From assembly GCF_024509525.1 (NCBI RefSeq), contig NZ_JAMWEM010000006.1:62001-126000 (forward strand): a stretch of DNA of 64,000 nt, written 5' to 3'. This DNA comes from Streptococcus suis (lineage in GTDB: Bacteria; Bacillota; Bacilli; Lactobacillales; Streptococcaceae). The number at the start of each line of letters is the position of its first letter. The stretch's first letter is position 1. Position numbers and translations under genes: made by a program. This document shows, piece by piece, positions 44,196-54,361 of this stretch. A model generated the notes under the pieces. It was not told the DNA's origin. It ran no database searches and saw only the letters and a list, made by a program, of their open reading frames with translations.

Positions 44196-45590
44196 TTAGA
44201 GGCCTTTTGAAGCGATTATTTGTGCTTTTGCTTGCTGAATTTGCTGGCGAATGGATTCAAATCCAGTTCCACCTAGCGAATTTCTGCGTGAAACGGCTGT
44301 TTCCGATTCTAGAGCTGTATAAATATCCGGTCCAATGACAGGCGACAACTCTTGATAACGTTCCAAAGGAACATCTTGTAGATAATATCCAGCCTTGCTG
44401 CATTCTAATACCAATTTACCTACAATCTCATGCGCCTGGCGGAAGGGTAGCCCCTTGCTGGCCAAATAATCAGCCAACTCTGTAGCATTTGAAAAGTCCT
44501 TCTCTGTCGATTGAGCCATCCTTTCCTTATGGACTGTCATAGATTGCAACATCCCTGCCAAAATATCGATAGATACTAAAATCGTTTCCACACTATCAAA
44601 CATGCCTTCCTTGTCCTCTTGCAAGTCCTTGTTATAGGTTAAAGGCAGGGATTTCATGACTGTCAGTAGGCCAACTAAGTTCCCATAAACTCTACCAGTT
44701 TTCCCCCGAATCAGCTCAGCCATATCTGGATTTTTCTTCTGAGGCATGATGGAAGAACCTGTTGAAAAGGTATCAGATAAGGTGACAAATTGGTATTCAT
44801 GTGAACACCAGTTGATGATTTCTTCACACAAACGTGACATGTGCATCATGAGGATACTGGCATTTGACAGAAATTCCAAGATAAAATCACGGTCAGACAC
44901 AGCATCAAGGGAATTACTATAGGGCTTAGCAAATCCCATCAAATCCGACGTCATCTGACGGTCAATCGGAAAGGTTGTCCCTGCCAAGGCCGCCGCACCA
45001 AGTGGGGATACATCTGTATGCTGCATGTTGAATACAAAGCGCTCACTGTCGCGGCTGAACATGTTGTAATAGGCTAACAAGTGCTGAGCAAAACTAATGG
45101 GCTGGGCATGTTGCAAATGTGTATAGCCCGGCATGATGGTCTCCACATGCTCCTGTGCAAGGTCTACTAAAATCTGACGTAGGTTGGTCAATTTGTCTAC
45201 AACTTGAAAGAGTGTATCCTTCAGATAGAGGTGCATATCGGTCGCTACTTGATCGTTACGAGAACGAGCTGTGTGGAGTTTACCTGCAACTGAGCCTATT
45301 TTCTCCGTCAATAGACTTTCAATATTCATGTGAATGTCTTCGTTACGAATATCAAAGACCAGCTTGCCAGCCTCATGCTCCTCTAGCAATTCTTCCAAAC
45401 CAGCTTGAATGACCTGAGCTTCTTCTTGATTGATAATCCCTGTGGCTCCGAGCATCTTGACATGGGCTAAAGAACCTTGAATATCATACTTGGCCAGTTT
45501 TTGATCAAATCGGATGGAAGCTCCGAATTCTTCTACCCATTCCTCAAGACTGGCTTCAAAGCGACCGCCCCATAATTTCTTTGCTTCCAT
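44196..45590 (-). CDS. argH: Argininosuccinate lyase
   Basis: The 464-residue protein has the fumarase-superfamily signature [12 protein letters not shown] near residue 280, and [18 protein letters not shown] and [13 protein letters not shown]. It splits argininosuccinate to arginine and fumarate. It begins 13 bp after argG and shares its ArgR-type control region. Confidence 0.96.
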   Translation of the reverse strand: MEAKKLWGGRFEASLEEWVEEFGASIRFDQKLAKYDIQGSLAHVKMLGATGIINQEEAQVIQAGLEELLEEHEAGKLVFDIRNEDIHMNIESLLTEKIGSVAGKLHTARSRNDQVATDMHLYLKDTLFQVVDKLTNLRQILVDLAQEHVETIMPGYTHLQHAQPISFAQHLLAYYNMFSRDSERFVFNMQHTDVSPLGAAALAGTTFPIDRQMTSDLMGFAKPYSNSLDAVSDRDFILEFLSNASILMMHMSRLCEEIINWCSHEYQFVTLSDTFSTGSSIMPQKKNPDMAELIRGKTGRVYGNLVGLLTVMKSLPLTYNKDLQEDKEGMFDSVETILVSIDILAGMLQSMTVHKERMAQSTEKDFSNATELADYLASKGLPFRQAHEIVGKLVLECSKAGYYLQDVPLERYQELSPVIGPDIYTALESETAVSRRNSLGGTGFESIRQQIQQAKAQIIASKGL

Positions 45591-45603
45591 ACACTCCTAC
45601 TTT

Positions 45604-46797
45604 CTAGTCTTTCTTATGAATTTCTGCATTGACCTTGGTTGGCAAGCCCCAAAGCTTGATGAAACCAACTGCTGCATCTTGGTCAAAGGTATCTGCACTG
45701 GTATAGGTTGCCAAATCTTCGTCATACAGCGAATTTGGAGATTTCCGAGCAACTACTTTAGCTGTTCCCTTATACAATTTCACTTTTGCTGTACCATTCA
45801 CGACTGATTGAGTTGCTTGCAAATAAGCTTTCAAGGCCTGGGTTGCTGGATTGAACCACAAACCATTGTAAATCAAGTTAGAGAGTTCATTTGAAACAAT
45901 CGGTTTGAAATGCGATACTTCGCGCACCAAGGTCAAATCTTCAATTTCCTTGTGAGCTGTCAAGAGGGTAATAGCTCCTGGACACTCGTAAATTTCCCGT
46001 GACTTGATCCCAACTAGACGATTTTCCACATGGTCAATCCGGCCTACACCATGCTTACCAGCAATGACATTGAGTTTTTGGATGAGATTTGCCAGGCTGA
46101 GCTTTTCTCCATTTACAGCAACGGGTACGCCCGCCTGAAACTCAATATCGACATACTCAGGAGTATCTGGTGCATTTTCTGGTGCAGTTGTAATACCAAA
46201 AGCATCTTCTGGCGCTTCATTCCATGGATTTTCTAAAACTCCGCACTCATTGGCACGGCCCCAAAGATTTTGGTCAACGGAATAAGGGCTATCCAAATCT
46301 GCTGGGACTGGTACACCATTTTCCTTGGCGAAGATGATTTCTTCTTCACGCGCCCATTTCCATTCCCGAACAGGGGCTACAACTTTCAAAGTTGGGTCCA
46401 GGGCTGCAATGGCTACCTCAAACCGCACCTGGTCATTTCCCTTACCAGTACAACCGTGGGCGATAGTGGTTGCTCCTGTCTTATGGGCCATTTCCACCAA
46501 CTTTTTGGAAATCAAGGGCCGACTGAGAGCTGATACCAGCGGATATTTTTGCTCATAATAGGCATGAGCTTGCAGGGCTGGTAGGACATATTCTTGAGCA
46601 AATTCTTCTTTCACATCCAACACATGGGACTCAATGGCACCAATGGACAGTGCTTTATCATGAATGAATTCAAGATCTTTCCCCTCACCTACATCCATAC
46701 AAACCGCAATGACATCATAGTCTTTTTTCAACCAAGCAATCGCAACTGAAGTGTCTAATCCACCTGAATAGGCTAAAATCAATTTTTCTTTTGTCAT
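45604..46797 (-). CDS. argG: Argininosuccinate synthase
   Basis: About 397 residues from [20 protein letters not shown], with the N-type ATP-pyrophosphatase P-loop AYSGGLDTS and [15 protein letters not shown]. It joins citrulline and aspartate using ATP. An in-frame ATG four codons upstream is possible. First gene of argG-argH. Confidence 0.96.
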   Translation of the reverse strand: MTKEKLILAYSGGLDTSVAIAWLKKDYDVIAVCMDVGEGKDLEFIHDKALSIGAIESHVLDVKEEFAQEYVLPALQAHAYYEQKYPLVSALSRPLISKKLVEMAHKTGATTIAHGCTGKGNDQVRFEVAIAALDPTLKVVAPVREWKWAREEEIIFAKENGVPVPADLDSPYSVDQNLWGRANECGVLENPWNEAPEDAFGITTAPENAPDTPEYVDIEFQAGVPVAVNGEKLSLANLIQKLNVIAGKHGVGRIDHVENRLVGIKSREIYECPGAITLLTAHKEIEDLTLVREVSHFKPIVSNELSNLIYNGLWFNPATQALKAYLQATQSVVNGTAKVKLYKGTAKVVARKSPNSLYDEDLATYTSADTFDQDAAVGFIKLWGLPTKVNAEIHKKD

Positions 46798-46839
46798 AAG
46801 CAATCTCATTTCTTTTTATTTTTATAAAACTTAGTGACT

Positions 46840-46868
46840 ATTATAGTGTATATTTATACTTTTTGCAA
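46840..46868 (-). promoter_or_regulatory. argGH promoter with overlapping ARG-box-like palindrome
   Basis: The minus strand has TTGCAA (46868-46863), a 17-bp spacer and TATAAT (46845-46840). The spacer contains AGTATAAATATACACT, a near palindrome resembling ArgR boxes. A second similar sequence, ATTTGTATATTTATG, lies just upstream (about 46869-46884). ArgR/AhrC repression is inference. Confidence 0.6.
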
Positions 46869-47021
46869 CATAAATATACAAATTTTTGAAAATTTTTTGT
46901 ATGGTTTCAATATTGATTTGAAAATAAGCAAATGAAAGAGGCGACTGACGTCAGCTTTCTAGCTCAGTAATCCTCCAATCAATCCTCCAATCATTCCAAT
47001 ACGCAAACACCCGTAAGATAC

Positions 47022-47050
47022 TTGTCTAACACTTACAGGTGTGCTATAAT
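47022..47050 (+). promoter_or_regulatory. Promoter of the Nudix gene
   Basis: TTGTCT, 17-bp spacer, TATAAT, then AAAGGAG before the ATG at 47080. Confidence 0.7.
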
Positions 47051-47079
47051 GAATAACCAATCTAGCAAAGGAGCAAAAT

Positions 47080-47610
47080 ATGGAAATCTGGAACGCCTAC
47101 ACAGCCGACGGTCAGCTGACCGACCACACCCTCACACGCGGAGAACCCATTCCCGACGGCCTCTACCACCTGGTCGTCGAGTGCATCATCCGCCACCGCG
47201 ACGGCAGTACCCTCTTCATGAAACGCGACAGCACCAAGCCCTCCTACCCTGACTATTATGAAGCGACAGCAGGAGGTTCGGCTTTGTTTGGGGAAATAGC
47301 AGAGCAGGCGATTTTGCGCGAAGTCCGCGAAGAGACAGGCATTGAGCTGACAGCTGACCAACTACGCCACCATACACACTTTGTCGCCCATGATGACCAG
47401 TGCATTTTCCACTGCTACTGGGCCGAAACCAATTGGGACAAAGCTGCTATCCAACTCCAAGCCGAAGAAACCAGCAACTACATCTGGGTCCCACAGGAAA
47501 AACTGAAAGATTTCCTTGGAACAGAACTGGTTATTCCAAGGCAGAAAGACTATGTGGAGAGGCTGTTTTTAGACCAAGAAAAGTGCAAGAGCGAGAACCA
47601 AGCTCAGTAG
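47080..47610 (+). CDS. Nudix hydrolase
   Basis: The 176-residue protein has a complete Nudix box, GGSALFGEIAEQ...REVREETG, near residues 66-88. Such enzymes hydrolyse nucleoside diphosphates linked to another group. The substrate cannot be told. The 3' end overlaps a convergent small membrane gene by 42 bp. Confidence 0.85.
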   Translation: MEIWNAYTADGQLTDHTLTRGEPIPDGLYHLVVECIIRHRDGSTLFMKRDSTKPSYPDYYEATAGGSALFGEIAEQAILREVREETGIELTADQLRHHTHFVAHDDQCIFHCYWAETNWDKAAIQLQAEETSNYIWVPQEKLKDFLGTELVIPRQKDYVERLFLDQEKCKSENQAQ

Positions 47611-47859
47611 AAAATGAGCTAAGAAGTGGCTAAGACGATTTTTTCCAAAAAGAACACGACCGCCTATCACTCTCACCCCGCAAGCCAATAATAAGCCTAA
47701 TATAAATCCCAAAACTGTCTGCCAGCCCAATAAACTGAGCAGAGCTGGGCAAGCATATAAAACCAGTAACCAGTTAGGAAGTTGCTTACGATATACCCAA
47801 GCAGATAACGGCAGTAGCCCCAAGTAGAGTACAATCAACCATTTAACAACAATAATCAT
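47569..47859 (-). CDS. Small membrane protein under MerR-type promoter
   Basis: 96 residues with three hydrophobic segments (IIVVKWLIVLYLGLLPL, LLVLYACPALLSLL, VLGFILGLLLACGVRVIGG) and a hydrophobic C-terminal helix. AAAGGAG precedes the ATG. It is divergent from the MerR gene and its promoter has the 19-bp spacer of MerR-activated genes, so it is the likely target. Function unknown. Confidence 0.65.
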   Translation of the reverse strand: MIIVVKWLIVLYLGLLPLSAWVYRKQLPNWLLVLYACPALLSLLGWQTVLGFILGLLLACGVRVIGGRVLFGKNRLSHFLAHFLLSLVLALALFLV

Positions 47860-47879
47860 ATAGAACTCCTTTCCCTATC

Positions 47880-47910
47880 AATGTATCATGAGGGGCTAAG
47901 CCCCTGTCAA
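47880..47910 (-). promoter_or_regulatory. MerR-type promoter/operator
   Basis: On the minus strand TTGACA (47910-47905) and TACATT (47885-47880) are separated by 19 bp. The spacer contains the palindrome GGGGCTTAGCCCC. An overlong spacer with a centred palindrome is the hallmark of promoters activated by MerR-family DNA distortion. Confidence 0.75.
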
Positions 47911-47919
47911 GAGGACATT

Positions 47920-48282
47920 ATGAAAACAGGACAAGTCATGCAACAATTTGGTATCAAACGGGATACGCTTCGTTTCTACACAGAACAAGGACTCTTACAA
48001 CCGCAACTGATTGACGGCAATTACTACTGGAACGAAGAAGAAATCAACAACCTAGAAAATATACTAGGACTTCGCCAGTTAGGCCTATCTGTGAAAGCTA
48101 TTATCCGTATCAAAGAACTTCACGACACCAAATGCGGCAGTCTCGAACAGCTAAAAGAAAACAAACAGGTTATACTGGATGAAATTGCCGACCGTGAAAA
48201 ACAAATCCTCCTACTCCAAGAACAGAAGGAAAATTTAGAAGACCTAGTCAAACAAATCGAGGAAAAATTACAGAATCTATAA
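47920..48282 (+). CDS. MerR-family transcriptional regulator
   Basis: About 120 residues from MKTGQVMQQFGIKRDTLRFY, chosen for the AGAGGAC upstream. The N-terminal winged helix-turn-helix (TLRFYTEQGLLQPQ) is followed by a long coiled coil. There is one Cys in the dimerisation region (HDTKCGSLEQ) and no clear metal-binding C-terminus. The signal is unknown. The divergent palindromic promoter suggests control of the neighbouring membrane protein. Confidence 0.85.
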   Translation: MKTGQVMQQFGIKRDTLRFYTEQGLLQPQLIDGNYYWNEEEINNLENILGLRQLGLSVKAIIRIKELHDTKCGSLEQLKENKQVILDEIADREKQILLLQEQKENLEDLVKQIEEKLQNL

Positions 48283-48314
48283 CAAAATCCCCGCTATCAC
48301 AGGACAGCGGGAAT
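48281..48314. terminator. Terminator between merR-type gene and mmuM
   Basis: AATCCCCGCT-ATCACAGGAC-AGCGGGAATT. It is nearly identical to the hairpin at 50754-50787. Confidence 0.75.
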
Positions 48315-48318
48315 TCAT

Positions 48319-49266
48319 TTATTTCAATCCAGCAACTAGACTTGCAATATCAGCTGGTCGGGTTCGGCAACAACCACCAACCACTGTAGCTCCTAGCTTA
48401 TGCCAAGCCAGAGTATTGTCCAAAAGGCTGTGGCTATGGTCAGCTTCTTCTTTCCAAGTTTGAGTGGTGCCATCATAGACTTCTCCAGAATTTGGATAGG
48501 TCACAAATGGTTTATCCGTTTTCTCTCTCAACTGACTGAGAAAGGCTGGATAGAGCGAGGGAGCCGTACAGTTAAGACCAACCGCCAAAATCTGCTCACT
48601 GCTGTTGACCAGCTCTGCTATTTTTTCAATAGACGTTCCGTCAGAAATCGACTGCCCGTCTTGTGAAGTGAAGCTAATATAGGCCTCTATCTCTGGAAAA
48701 TCATCTGCCAGCAACTCTACCAAGGCCTGTGTTTCGAGAACATTTGGAATGGTTTCCAAGGCCAAGAGTTCTGCCCCCTGTTCTAAGAGGAGTTCCATCC
48801 GACGACGATGAAAAGCCTTCAACTCCTCCAAACTGATGTTGCCATAATCGCCGGTATATTCAGCACCGTTGGCCAAATAGGCTGCGTAGGGACCCACGTC
48901 ACCTGAAATGAGGGGATAGGTTCGTTGTGCTTTCTCTCTTTCAGACAAGTCTCCCCAGACCTCGTCTCGAGCCTCCTTAGCCAAATCAACAGTCAAGCGA
49001 ATGAGGTCCTCTGCCTCTGCTTGCGACAAGCCAACTTCTGCTACTCCTTCAAAGGTCGCCTGATAGGTGGAGGTTGTCACCAAGTCCGCACCTGCACGAA
49101 TATAGTCTTTATGAATATCCTTGATATACTGGGGATTTTCCAAAAGATATTTGGCAGACCAGAGCTTGCCCGATACATCATGACCTCGAAATTCCAATTC
49201 CGTCCCAAGAGCACCGTGTAAAATGATGTATTCCTTTTGTTCTAATAGTTCTTTAAAACGACCCAT
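48319..49266 (-). CDS. mmuM: Homocysteine S-methyltransferase
   Basis: The 315-residue protein has a TIM-barrel methyltransferase fold with HGALGTELEFRG at the N-terminus, GLNCTAP and the zinc-binding GGCCRTRP near the C-terminus. It methylates homocysteine using S-methylmethionine, giving methionine. It follows the permease gene by 12 bp. Confidence 0.9.
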   Translation of the reverse strand: MGRFKELLEQKEYIILHGALGTELEFRGHDVSGKLWSAKYLLENPQYIKDIHKDYIRAGADLVTTSTYQATFEGVAEVGLSQAEAEDLIRLTVDLAKEARDEVWGDLSEREKAQRTYPLISGDVGPYAAYLANGAEYTGDYGNISLEELKAFHRRRMELLLEQGAELLALETIPNVLETQALVELLADDFPEIEAYISFTSQDGQSISDGTSIEKIAELVNSSEQILAVGLNCTAPSLYPAFLSQLREKTDKPFVTYPNSGEVYDGTTQTWKEEADHSHSLLDNTLAWHKLGATVVGGCCRTRPADIASLVAGLK

Positions 49267-49278
49267 ACTAGTTTCTCC

Positions 49279-50655
49279 TTACCACTTCTTGAAGCGGATG
49301 TAGTGATAAATATAGCAGCCAATCATGAATGGCACACCAAAGTAAAGACCGGCACGCTGTGAAGGATCCCAACCGATTCCAATGATGGAAATAACCAACA
49401 AAACAACTGTAATCCACGGCAAGGTCGGTGAGAAGGGCGTCTTGTATTCCAATTCATCTTCACGATGAGTTTTCAAAAATTCACGACGGAAACCAATTTG
49501 CGCCAATGGAATGGCCAACCAAGCAATCACAACTGCAAAACCAGCAATGGAAACCAGAGCAAGAAAGATGGTATCTTCTGCATAAATTGACGCAATCAAG
49601 GCGATAACAACACCAATCATGGACAAAATCATGCCACGCATTGGAACACCGTGTTTATTAATTTTTACCAATTCCTTGCTAATCATGCCTTCATTAGCCA
49701 AAGACCAAAGCATACGGCTTGAAGCGTATAGCCCTGATGTAGAGGCCGATAAAATAGCCGTCAAAATAATAAAGTTCATAATATCAGCAGCATAAGGGAA
49801 GCCAATCTTGTCCAAGACAAGTACGAATGGTGCTTCTGTCACACCTGCTTCTGACATAGGAAGTAGAGATGCCAAAACAACAATTGTCAAGACAAAGAAG
49901 ATAACCAAAAGACCAATTGTTGATTTAATAGCTTGCGGTACAGCTTTTTGGGGATTATCTGTCTCCCCTGCCGCAATTCCGATCATTTCTACACCTGAAA
50001 AGGCATAGTTAACCGACAGTATAACTGAAATCAACCCAACTAGGTCGTTAGGAAGTAAGCCTTGGGCTGTAATATTAGTAAAGAGCGGCGCAGCATTGGT
50101 TCCCTCAAATGGCAAAATACCAAAAATAGCTAAGGTTCCGAGTACGATAAAGGCTGCAATGGCATAGACCTTGATAGATGAGAGTGCATCCTCCGCCTTG
50201 GCAAACCAGCCAACAGAGAGTGTATTGAGTCCAAAAACAATGACTGCAAAAATCGTTGCAAATATCCAAATCGGCACACTAGGAAACCAGCGTTGCATAA
50301 GTTGAGCTGCTCCGACGAACTGAGAAGCTAGAGCGACTACCCAACAAAGCCAATACATCCAGGCCACCATAAAACCCGTTCCAGGGCTGATAAACTTGGT
50401 CGCGTAGGTATGAAAAGAACCTGTGACTGGCATGGCTACCGAAAGCTCACCCAAAGAAAACATAACCAAATAGACCATAACTGCACCAAAAAGATAGGCT
50501 GCAACAGCTCCAAAAGGTCCAGCCTGTGCAATGGTATAGCCTGAACTCAAGAACAAACCTGTCCCGATGACCCCACCGATGGACAGCATCTGCAAATGGC
50601 GACTGTTCATCTCTCGATTAAAAGTACCCTGATTTTCAAAATTATGATTTTCCAT
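49279..50655 (-). CDS. mmuP: Amino acid permease, S-methylmethionine type
   Basis: The 458-residue protein has 12 hydrophobic segments of the APC superfamily and the N-terminal signature LQMLSIGGVIGTGLFLSSGYTIAQAGP. Pairing with mmuM suggests import of S-methylmethionine, but related permeases carry other amino acids. AGGAGAG precedes the ATG. Confidence 0.8.
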   Translation of the reverse strand: MENHNFENQGTFNREMNSRHLQMLSIGGVIGTGLFLSSGYTIAQAGPFGAVAAYLFGAVMVYLVMFSLGELSVAMPVTGSFHTYATKFISPGTGFMVAWMYWLCWVVALASQFVGAAQLMQRWFPSVPIWIFATIFAVIVFGLNTLSVGWFAKAEDALSSIKVYAIAAFIVLGTLAIFGILPFEGTNAAPLFTNITAQGLLPNDLVGLISVILSVNYAFSGVEMIGIAAGETDNPQKAVPQAIKSTIGLLVIFFVLTIVVLASLLPMSEAGVTEAPFVLVLDKIGFPYAADIMNFIILTAILSASTSGLYASSRMLWSLANEGMISKELVKINKHGVPMRGMILSMIGVVIALIASIYAEDTIFLALVSIAGFAVVIAWLAIPLAQIGFRREFLKTHREDELEYKTPFSPTLPWITVVLLVISIIGIGWDPSQRAGLYFGVPFMIGCYIYHYIRFKKW

Positions 50656-50733
50656 ACACTCTCCTAAATAGTAATGATTTATTTATGATAACACAGTTTT
50701 TCAGAAAATCGTTATACCGTTTTCAATACAACT

Positions 50734-50753
50734 GTTATAGTTATCAGTTATAG
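50734..50753 (-). promoter_or_regulatory. Possible MET-box-like repeat upstream of mmuPM
   Basis: GTTATAG occurs twice with 6 bp between (50734-50740 and 50747-50753). The segment TATAGTT-ATC-AGTTATA partly resembles streptococcal MET boxes (TATAGTT-N3-AACTATA), which are bound by LysR-type methionine regulators. The second half-site does not match well. Confidence 0.3.
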
Positions 50754-50787
50754 CAAAATCCCCGCTGTCACAGGACGGCGGGGATTA
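50754..50787 (-). terminator. Terminator of gltX
   Basis: AATCCCCGCCGTC-CTGT-GACAGCGGGGATT on the minus strand followed by TTTG, 7 bp after the gltX stop codon. Confidence 0.85.
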
Positions 50788-50793
50788 CTTGTC

Positions 50794-52248
50794 TTACAAA
50801 GATTTCAACATATTCTCAATATGCTGGATGGATTTTTCACGGCCGAGCAGGTAAATGGTATTTGGCAACTCTGGTCCGTGCATTTCGCCTGAAACAGCGA
50901 TACGGATTGGCATGAAGAGGTTTTTGCCCTTGATGCCTGTTTCTTTTTGAACAGCCTTAATTTGTGGGAAGATATTATCTGGTTGGAAATCTTCGTCCGT
51001 CATGGCTTCCAATTTTTCCTTGAGGGCATTGAGAACAGTTGGAACAGTTTCACCTGCCATGACTTCTTTTTCTTCCGCAGTCAATTCTGGGAAATCTGAG
51101 AAGAAGAGGTCTGTCAAACCAACAATTTCGTCTGCTGATGACATCTGTGGCTTGTAGAGTTCCACCAATTTTTCTGCCTTGTCTGTCAAGCGACCAGCCT
51201 CTTCCAAGAATGGTTTAGCAAGGTTGAAAATTGTTTCTAAATCAGCATTTTTGATGTACTCATTGCTCATCCAGTCCATTTTCTTCTGGTCAAAAGCTGC
51301 TGGTGACTTGCTGAGACGATTTTCATCAAAGAGTTGGATAAATTGCTCACGAGAGAAGATTTCCTCTTCACCACCAGGGTTCCAACCCAAGAGACCGATA
51401 AAGTTGAAGACAGCTTCAGGCATGTAACCTTTACGACGGTAGTCCTCGATGAACTGAAGGGTGTTGGTATCACGTTTGGACAGTTTTTTACCAGTCTCAG
51501 AGTTGATAATCAAGGTCATGTGGGCAAATTCTGGTGCTTCCCAGCCTAGTGCCTCATAGACCATGAGCTGCTTGGGTGTATTGGCAATGTGGTCGTCCCC
51601 ACGGATAACGTGCGAGATTTCCATGAGATGATCGTCCACCACCACGGCAAAGTTATAGGTTGGATAGCCGTCACGTTTCTGGATAACCCAGTCGCCACCG
51701 ATGTTGCCACCTTCAAACTCGATTTCGCCCTTAACCATGTCATTCCACTTGTAAATACCAGCTTCATTGACAGCCAAGCGAACCGTTGGAACAATGCCAG
51801 CCGCCTCACGCTCTGCTATGTAGGCTGTTTTTTCATCTTCAGACATACCAAGGTATTCATTGATGTAGCGAGGTGTTTCGCCCGCAGCTTCCTGACGCTC
51901 ACGCTCCGCCGCCAACTCTTCCTCTGTCACGTAAGACTTGTAAGCCTTGCCTGAAGCCAAAAGCTCATCCACATAGGTTTGGTAAATGTCCAAACGCTCT
52001 GATTGGCGGTATTGGTCATGGGTTTCTGGGCTTTCGTCCCAGTCAATGCCCAACCAACGCAGGTTTTCCAGCTGAGAACGCTCACCGTCTTCCACATGGC
52101 GTTTGCGATCCGTATCTTCGATACGAATGATAAAATCACCGCCGTGATGACGAGCAAAAAGATAGTTAAACAATGCTGTACGAGCATTTCCGATATGCAA
52201 GAGTCCCGTTGGACTTGGTGCGTAACGCACACGAATTGGTTTAGTCAT
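50794..52248 (-). CDS. gltX: Glutamyl-tRNA synthetase
   Basis: About 484 residues from [28 protein letters not shown] precedes this ATG, so the upstream extension is rejected. It has the class I motifs HIGN and KLSKRD and the C-terminal anticodon-binding cage. In Gram-positives the enzyme charges both tRNA-Glu and tRNA-Gln, the latter corrected by GatCAB. Confidence 0.96.
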   Translation of the reverse strand: MTKPIRVRYAPSPTGLLHIGNARTALFNYLFARHHGGDFIIRIEDTDRKRHVEDGERSQLENLRWLGIDWDESPETHDQYRQSERLDIYQTYVDELLASGKAYKSYVTEEELAAERERQEAAGETPRYINEYLGMSEDEKTAYIAEREAAGIVPTVRLAVNEAGIYKWNDMVKGEIEFEGGNIGGDWVIQKRDGYPTYNFAVVVDDHLMEISHVIRGDDHIANTPKQLMVYEALGWEAPEFAHMTLIINSETGKKLSKRDTNTLQFIEDYRRKGYMPEAVFNFIGLLGWNPGGEEEIFSREQFIQLFDENRLSKSPAAFDQKKMDWMSNEYIKNADLETIFNLAKPFLEEAGRLTDKAEKLVELYKPQMSSADEIVGLTDLFFSDFPELTAEEKEVMAGETVPTVLNALKEKLEAMTDEDFQPDNIFPQIKAVQKETGIKGKNLFMPIRIAVSGEMHGPELPNTIYLLGREKSIQHIENMLKSL

Positions 52249-52319
52249 GTTTCTCTCCTGTAAAATTTCAATCAAGAACATTATAGCATAGATATGCATA
52301 AGAAAACAGAAAAATCAGC

Positions 52320-53600
52320 CTAGAGAGACTGATTTTGAGGTGTTTTTTGGTTGCGTGCCAGCCAGTAGAAGACATAGAGGACTAACAAACCAGTAGCTGT
52401 TAGGAAAAATCCGCTAATCTGATCGACAGCCAATACCAAGACCAGACCTGATACCAGTAGTCGAGTAAAGGCTTGACCTAGCATAAAATAGGTTGATACC
52501 GCTCCGCCAATGGTCGCCAACTGCTCCTCTGGCATAGAATTGACAAACTTAGCGTTAAACTTAGGTCCGCTAGCTCCTGAACTAATCCCCATTGTAGTAA
52601 GGAAGAAGAAAATAATTGGCAGTTGATGTAGCAACATTCCGACAAACACGCCAAGAAGAGAGAAAGTTGCCGCCACTTCCAGCGTCACCATGCTGGTCTT
52701 TTTGAAGAGAGTAAAGACCAAGGTCGAACCCAAGATATTGCCAACAAAGAAAATCAAAATGGTCAGGGCAAGGGTTGTTTCAACATTGAGGAAGACAAGG
52801 CCTGGGTCTTCGCTAATCAGCAAGACCAGAATAGGATAGAGAATAGCTCCACAGGCGTTGATAAGAGGGCTGGTAATCAGGACCAGGCGGAACTCGGGTA
52901 TCTTGCGCAGCTCCACGATGGCTTGCTTGAAGGAAGCTAGAATGCCCGGTCCCTTGGTTTCCTGCTCGGGCTGGCTCGGCTGCTCTGCTATTTTCAAAGG
53001 CTGCTCCGTCAGGAGTTTGCGAAAGGCTGGCGTCAGCAGCTGCATGATAAGAAGGGCAACTAAAAAGGTGCCGGCGTTGAGAAAGGCCAGGTTTTGGTAG
53101 GAGAGGAGGCCGACCAAGAGGGCAGAGAGGGCCTGAAAGGCGATGTTGAGGAGGCTGGTCACGGTCTGGCGAAAGGCCGAGTACTGCTCCCGCTCTTCCT
53201 TGGGCGCTACGCGTAATCCCAGAGGTGTATAGAGGCCGTTTTCATAGAAGCCAGCGAAGTCTGCAAAGACATTGAAAGTTGCAGCCACCACGACAATCCA
53301 GAGGGCTGGCTCAAAGCCCATGCAGAAACCGAGGATGAGGTAGAGTACAACACGAAAGAGAAGGGTCAGCTTGATAGTGCCAATCTTGTTGACTGTCTTG
53401 TCTGCCAGATAGCCTGTAAAGAGTCCCATAAAGCTAGGGAAGATTTCCGAGAAGGTCACGATCGCCAGAGCCAGACGACTGTTGGGCACCAGCAAAACAT
53501 AGTTCATCAAGGCCAAATAATAGACCACATCGCCAAAATTGGACAGCATATCCGCAGTCAGTACCCATAGGTAAGTTGTGTTTTTCAAAATCTTTTTCAT
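52320..53600 (-). CDS. MFS transporter
   Basis: About 426 residues from MKKILKNTTYLWVLTADMLS (AAAGGGA upstream), with about 12 hydrophobic segments and the loop motif GYLADKTVNKIGTIK near residue 58. A charged cytoplasmic loop lies in the middle (near TEQPLKIAEQPSQPEQE). The layout recalls Mef-type macrolide exporters, but identity is too uncertain to name a substrate. Confidence 0.82.
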   Translation of the reverse strand: MKKILKNTTYLWVLTADMLSNFGDVVYYLALMNYVLLVPNSRLALAIVTFSEIFPSFMGLFTGYLADKTVNKIGTIKLTLLFRVVLYLILGFCMGFEPALWIVVVAATFNVFADFAGFYENGLYTPLGLRVAPKEEREQYSAFRQTVTSLLNIAFQALSALLVGLLSYQNLAFLNAGTFLVALLIMQLLTPAFRKLLTEQPLKIAEQPSQPEQETKGPGILASFKQAIVELRKIPEFRLVLITSPLINACGAILYPILVLLISEDPGLVFLNVETTLALTILIFFVGNILGSTLVFTLFKKTSMVTLEVAATFSLLGVFVGMLLHQLPIIFFFLTTMGISSGASGPKFNAKFVNSMPEEQLATIGGAVSTYFMLGQAFTRLLVSGLVLVLAVDQISGFFLTATGLLVLYVFYWLARNQKTPQNQSL

Positions 53601-53691
53601 GATAATCCCTTTCTTTTGAACAATTTCCAGAATATTCCGACTTTTCATCCTGTGGAAAAGCCTAAATAGACTTTCCTCTGGCTTTCTTGTT

Positions 53692-54357
53692 TTATGCTGA
53701 ATAAATCGTTAGGGTTGAGAAGGCCATATCTCCTGTGATATGTAACATCTTTTCGCCCATACCAGTTGCGTAGTTATTGGTTGTTGACATAGCACTGTCC
53801 AGCTCCACCACCGCTCGCCAGTCAGCAGGCAGATAGAGTGTGATATTTGAGAAGGCCGCATCGATATGAAAATCTGCCTTATCACCCAGAATCACCGCCT
53901 GATCAAAATAGATCGTACTAGATCCAAAGGCTACTTCCACACTATCCTGGAGAAAATTATCGTCGTGAATATAGCGAGTAGAAGAGCCAAAAGCCGTTTC
54001 CCGTCCCTTGTCGCCAATCACCCCTGTGACAAAACTTTTTGTATCGACCATATTCTTGCTCCTCCTAGGTTTTATCAATAACTTCAACCCTGCACAAGCT
54101 AGTATCGATCCTAGAATTACTGTCCAGGTATCAATGTCCACCCAGTCAAAGTGGTTGTTCAAAATAATAAAGACCAAAGTTCCCCACACAAAGCTTGTAA
54201 CTAACTGTCTTCTAATTATTGCTTTTAGGAGAAGATAACTCCAACCGACTACCAGTGCCAATTTCCAAAGAGGGAGCTCAATAGCCGGCAAGTAGTCTTG
54301 AAACAAGACCAATCCTGCCAAGACCAGCAGAGCAATTCCTAAACCATATTTTTTCAT
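53692..54357 (-). CDS. LiaF-like membrane protein
   Basis: The 221-residue protein has three or four N-terminal transmembrane segments, then a soluble C-terminal beta-repeat domain (ETAFGSSTRYIHDDNF, EVAFGSSTIYFD, AAFSNITLYLPADW). This domain is like the LiaF/DUF2154 region. It starts 4 bp after the LytTR gene. Membrane partners of LytTR regulators often hold them inactive, so an inhibitory role is inferred. Confidence 0.8.
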   Translation of the reverse strand: MKKYGLGIALLVLAGLVLFQDYLPAIELPLWKLALVVGWSYLLLKAIIRRQLVTSFVWGTLVFIILNNHFDWVDIDTWTVILGSILACAGLKLLIKPRRSKNMVDTKSFVTGVIGDKGRETAFGSSTRYIHDDNFLQDSVEVAFGSSTIYFDQAVILGDKADFHIDAAFSNITLYLPADWRAVVELDSAMSTTNNYATGMGEKMLHITGDMAFSTLTIYSA

Positions 54358-54361
54358 CTTC

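Noticed and set aside
46920..47010. Possible tRNA-like or regulatory sequence with a repeated AATCCTCCAATC
   Set aside because: It has no cloverleaf and no conserved T arm. Only a 12-bp direct repeat is visible.
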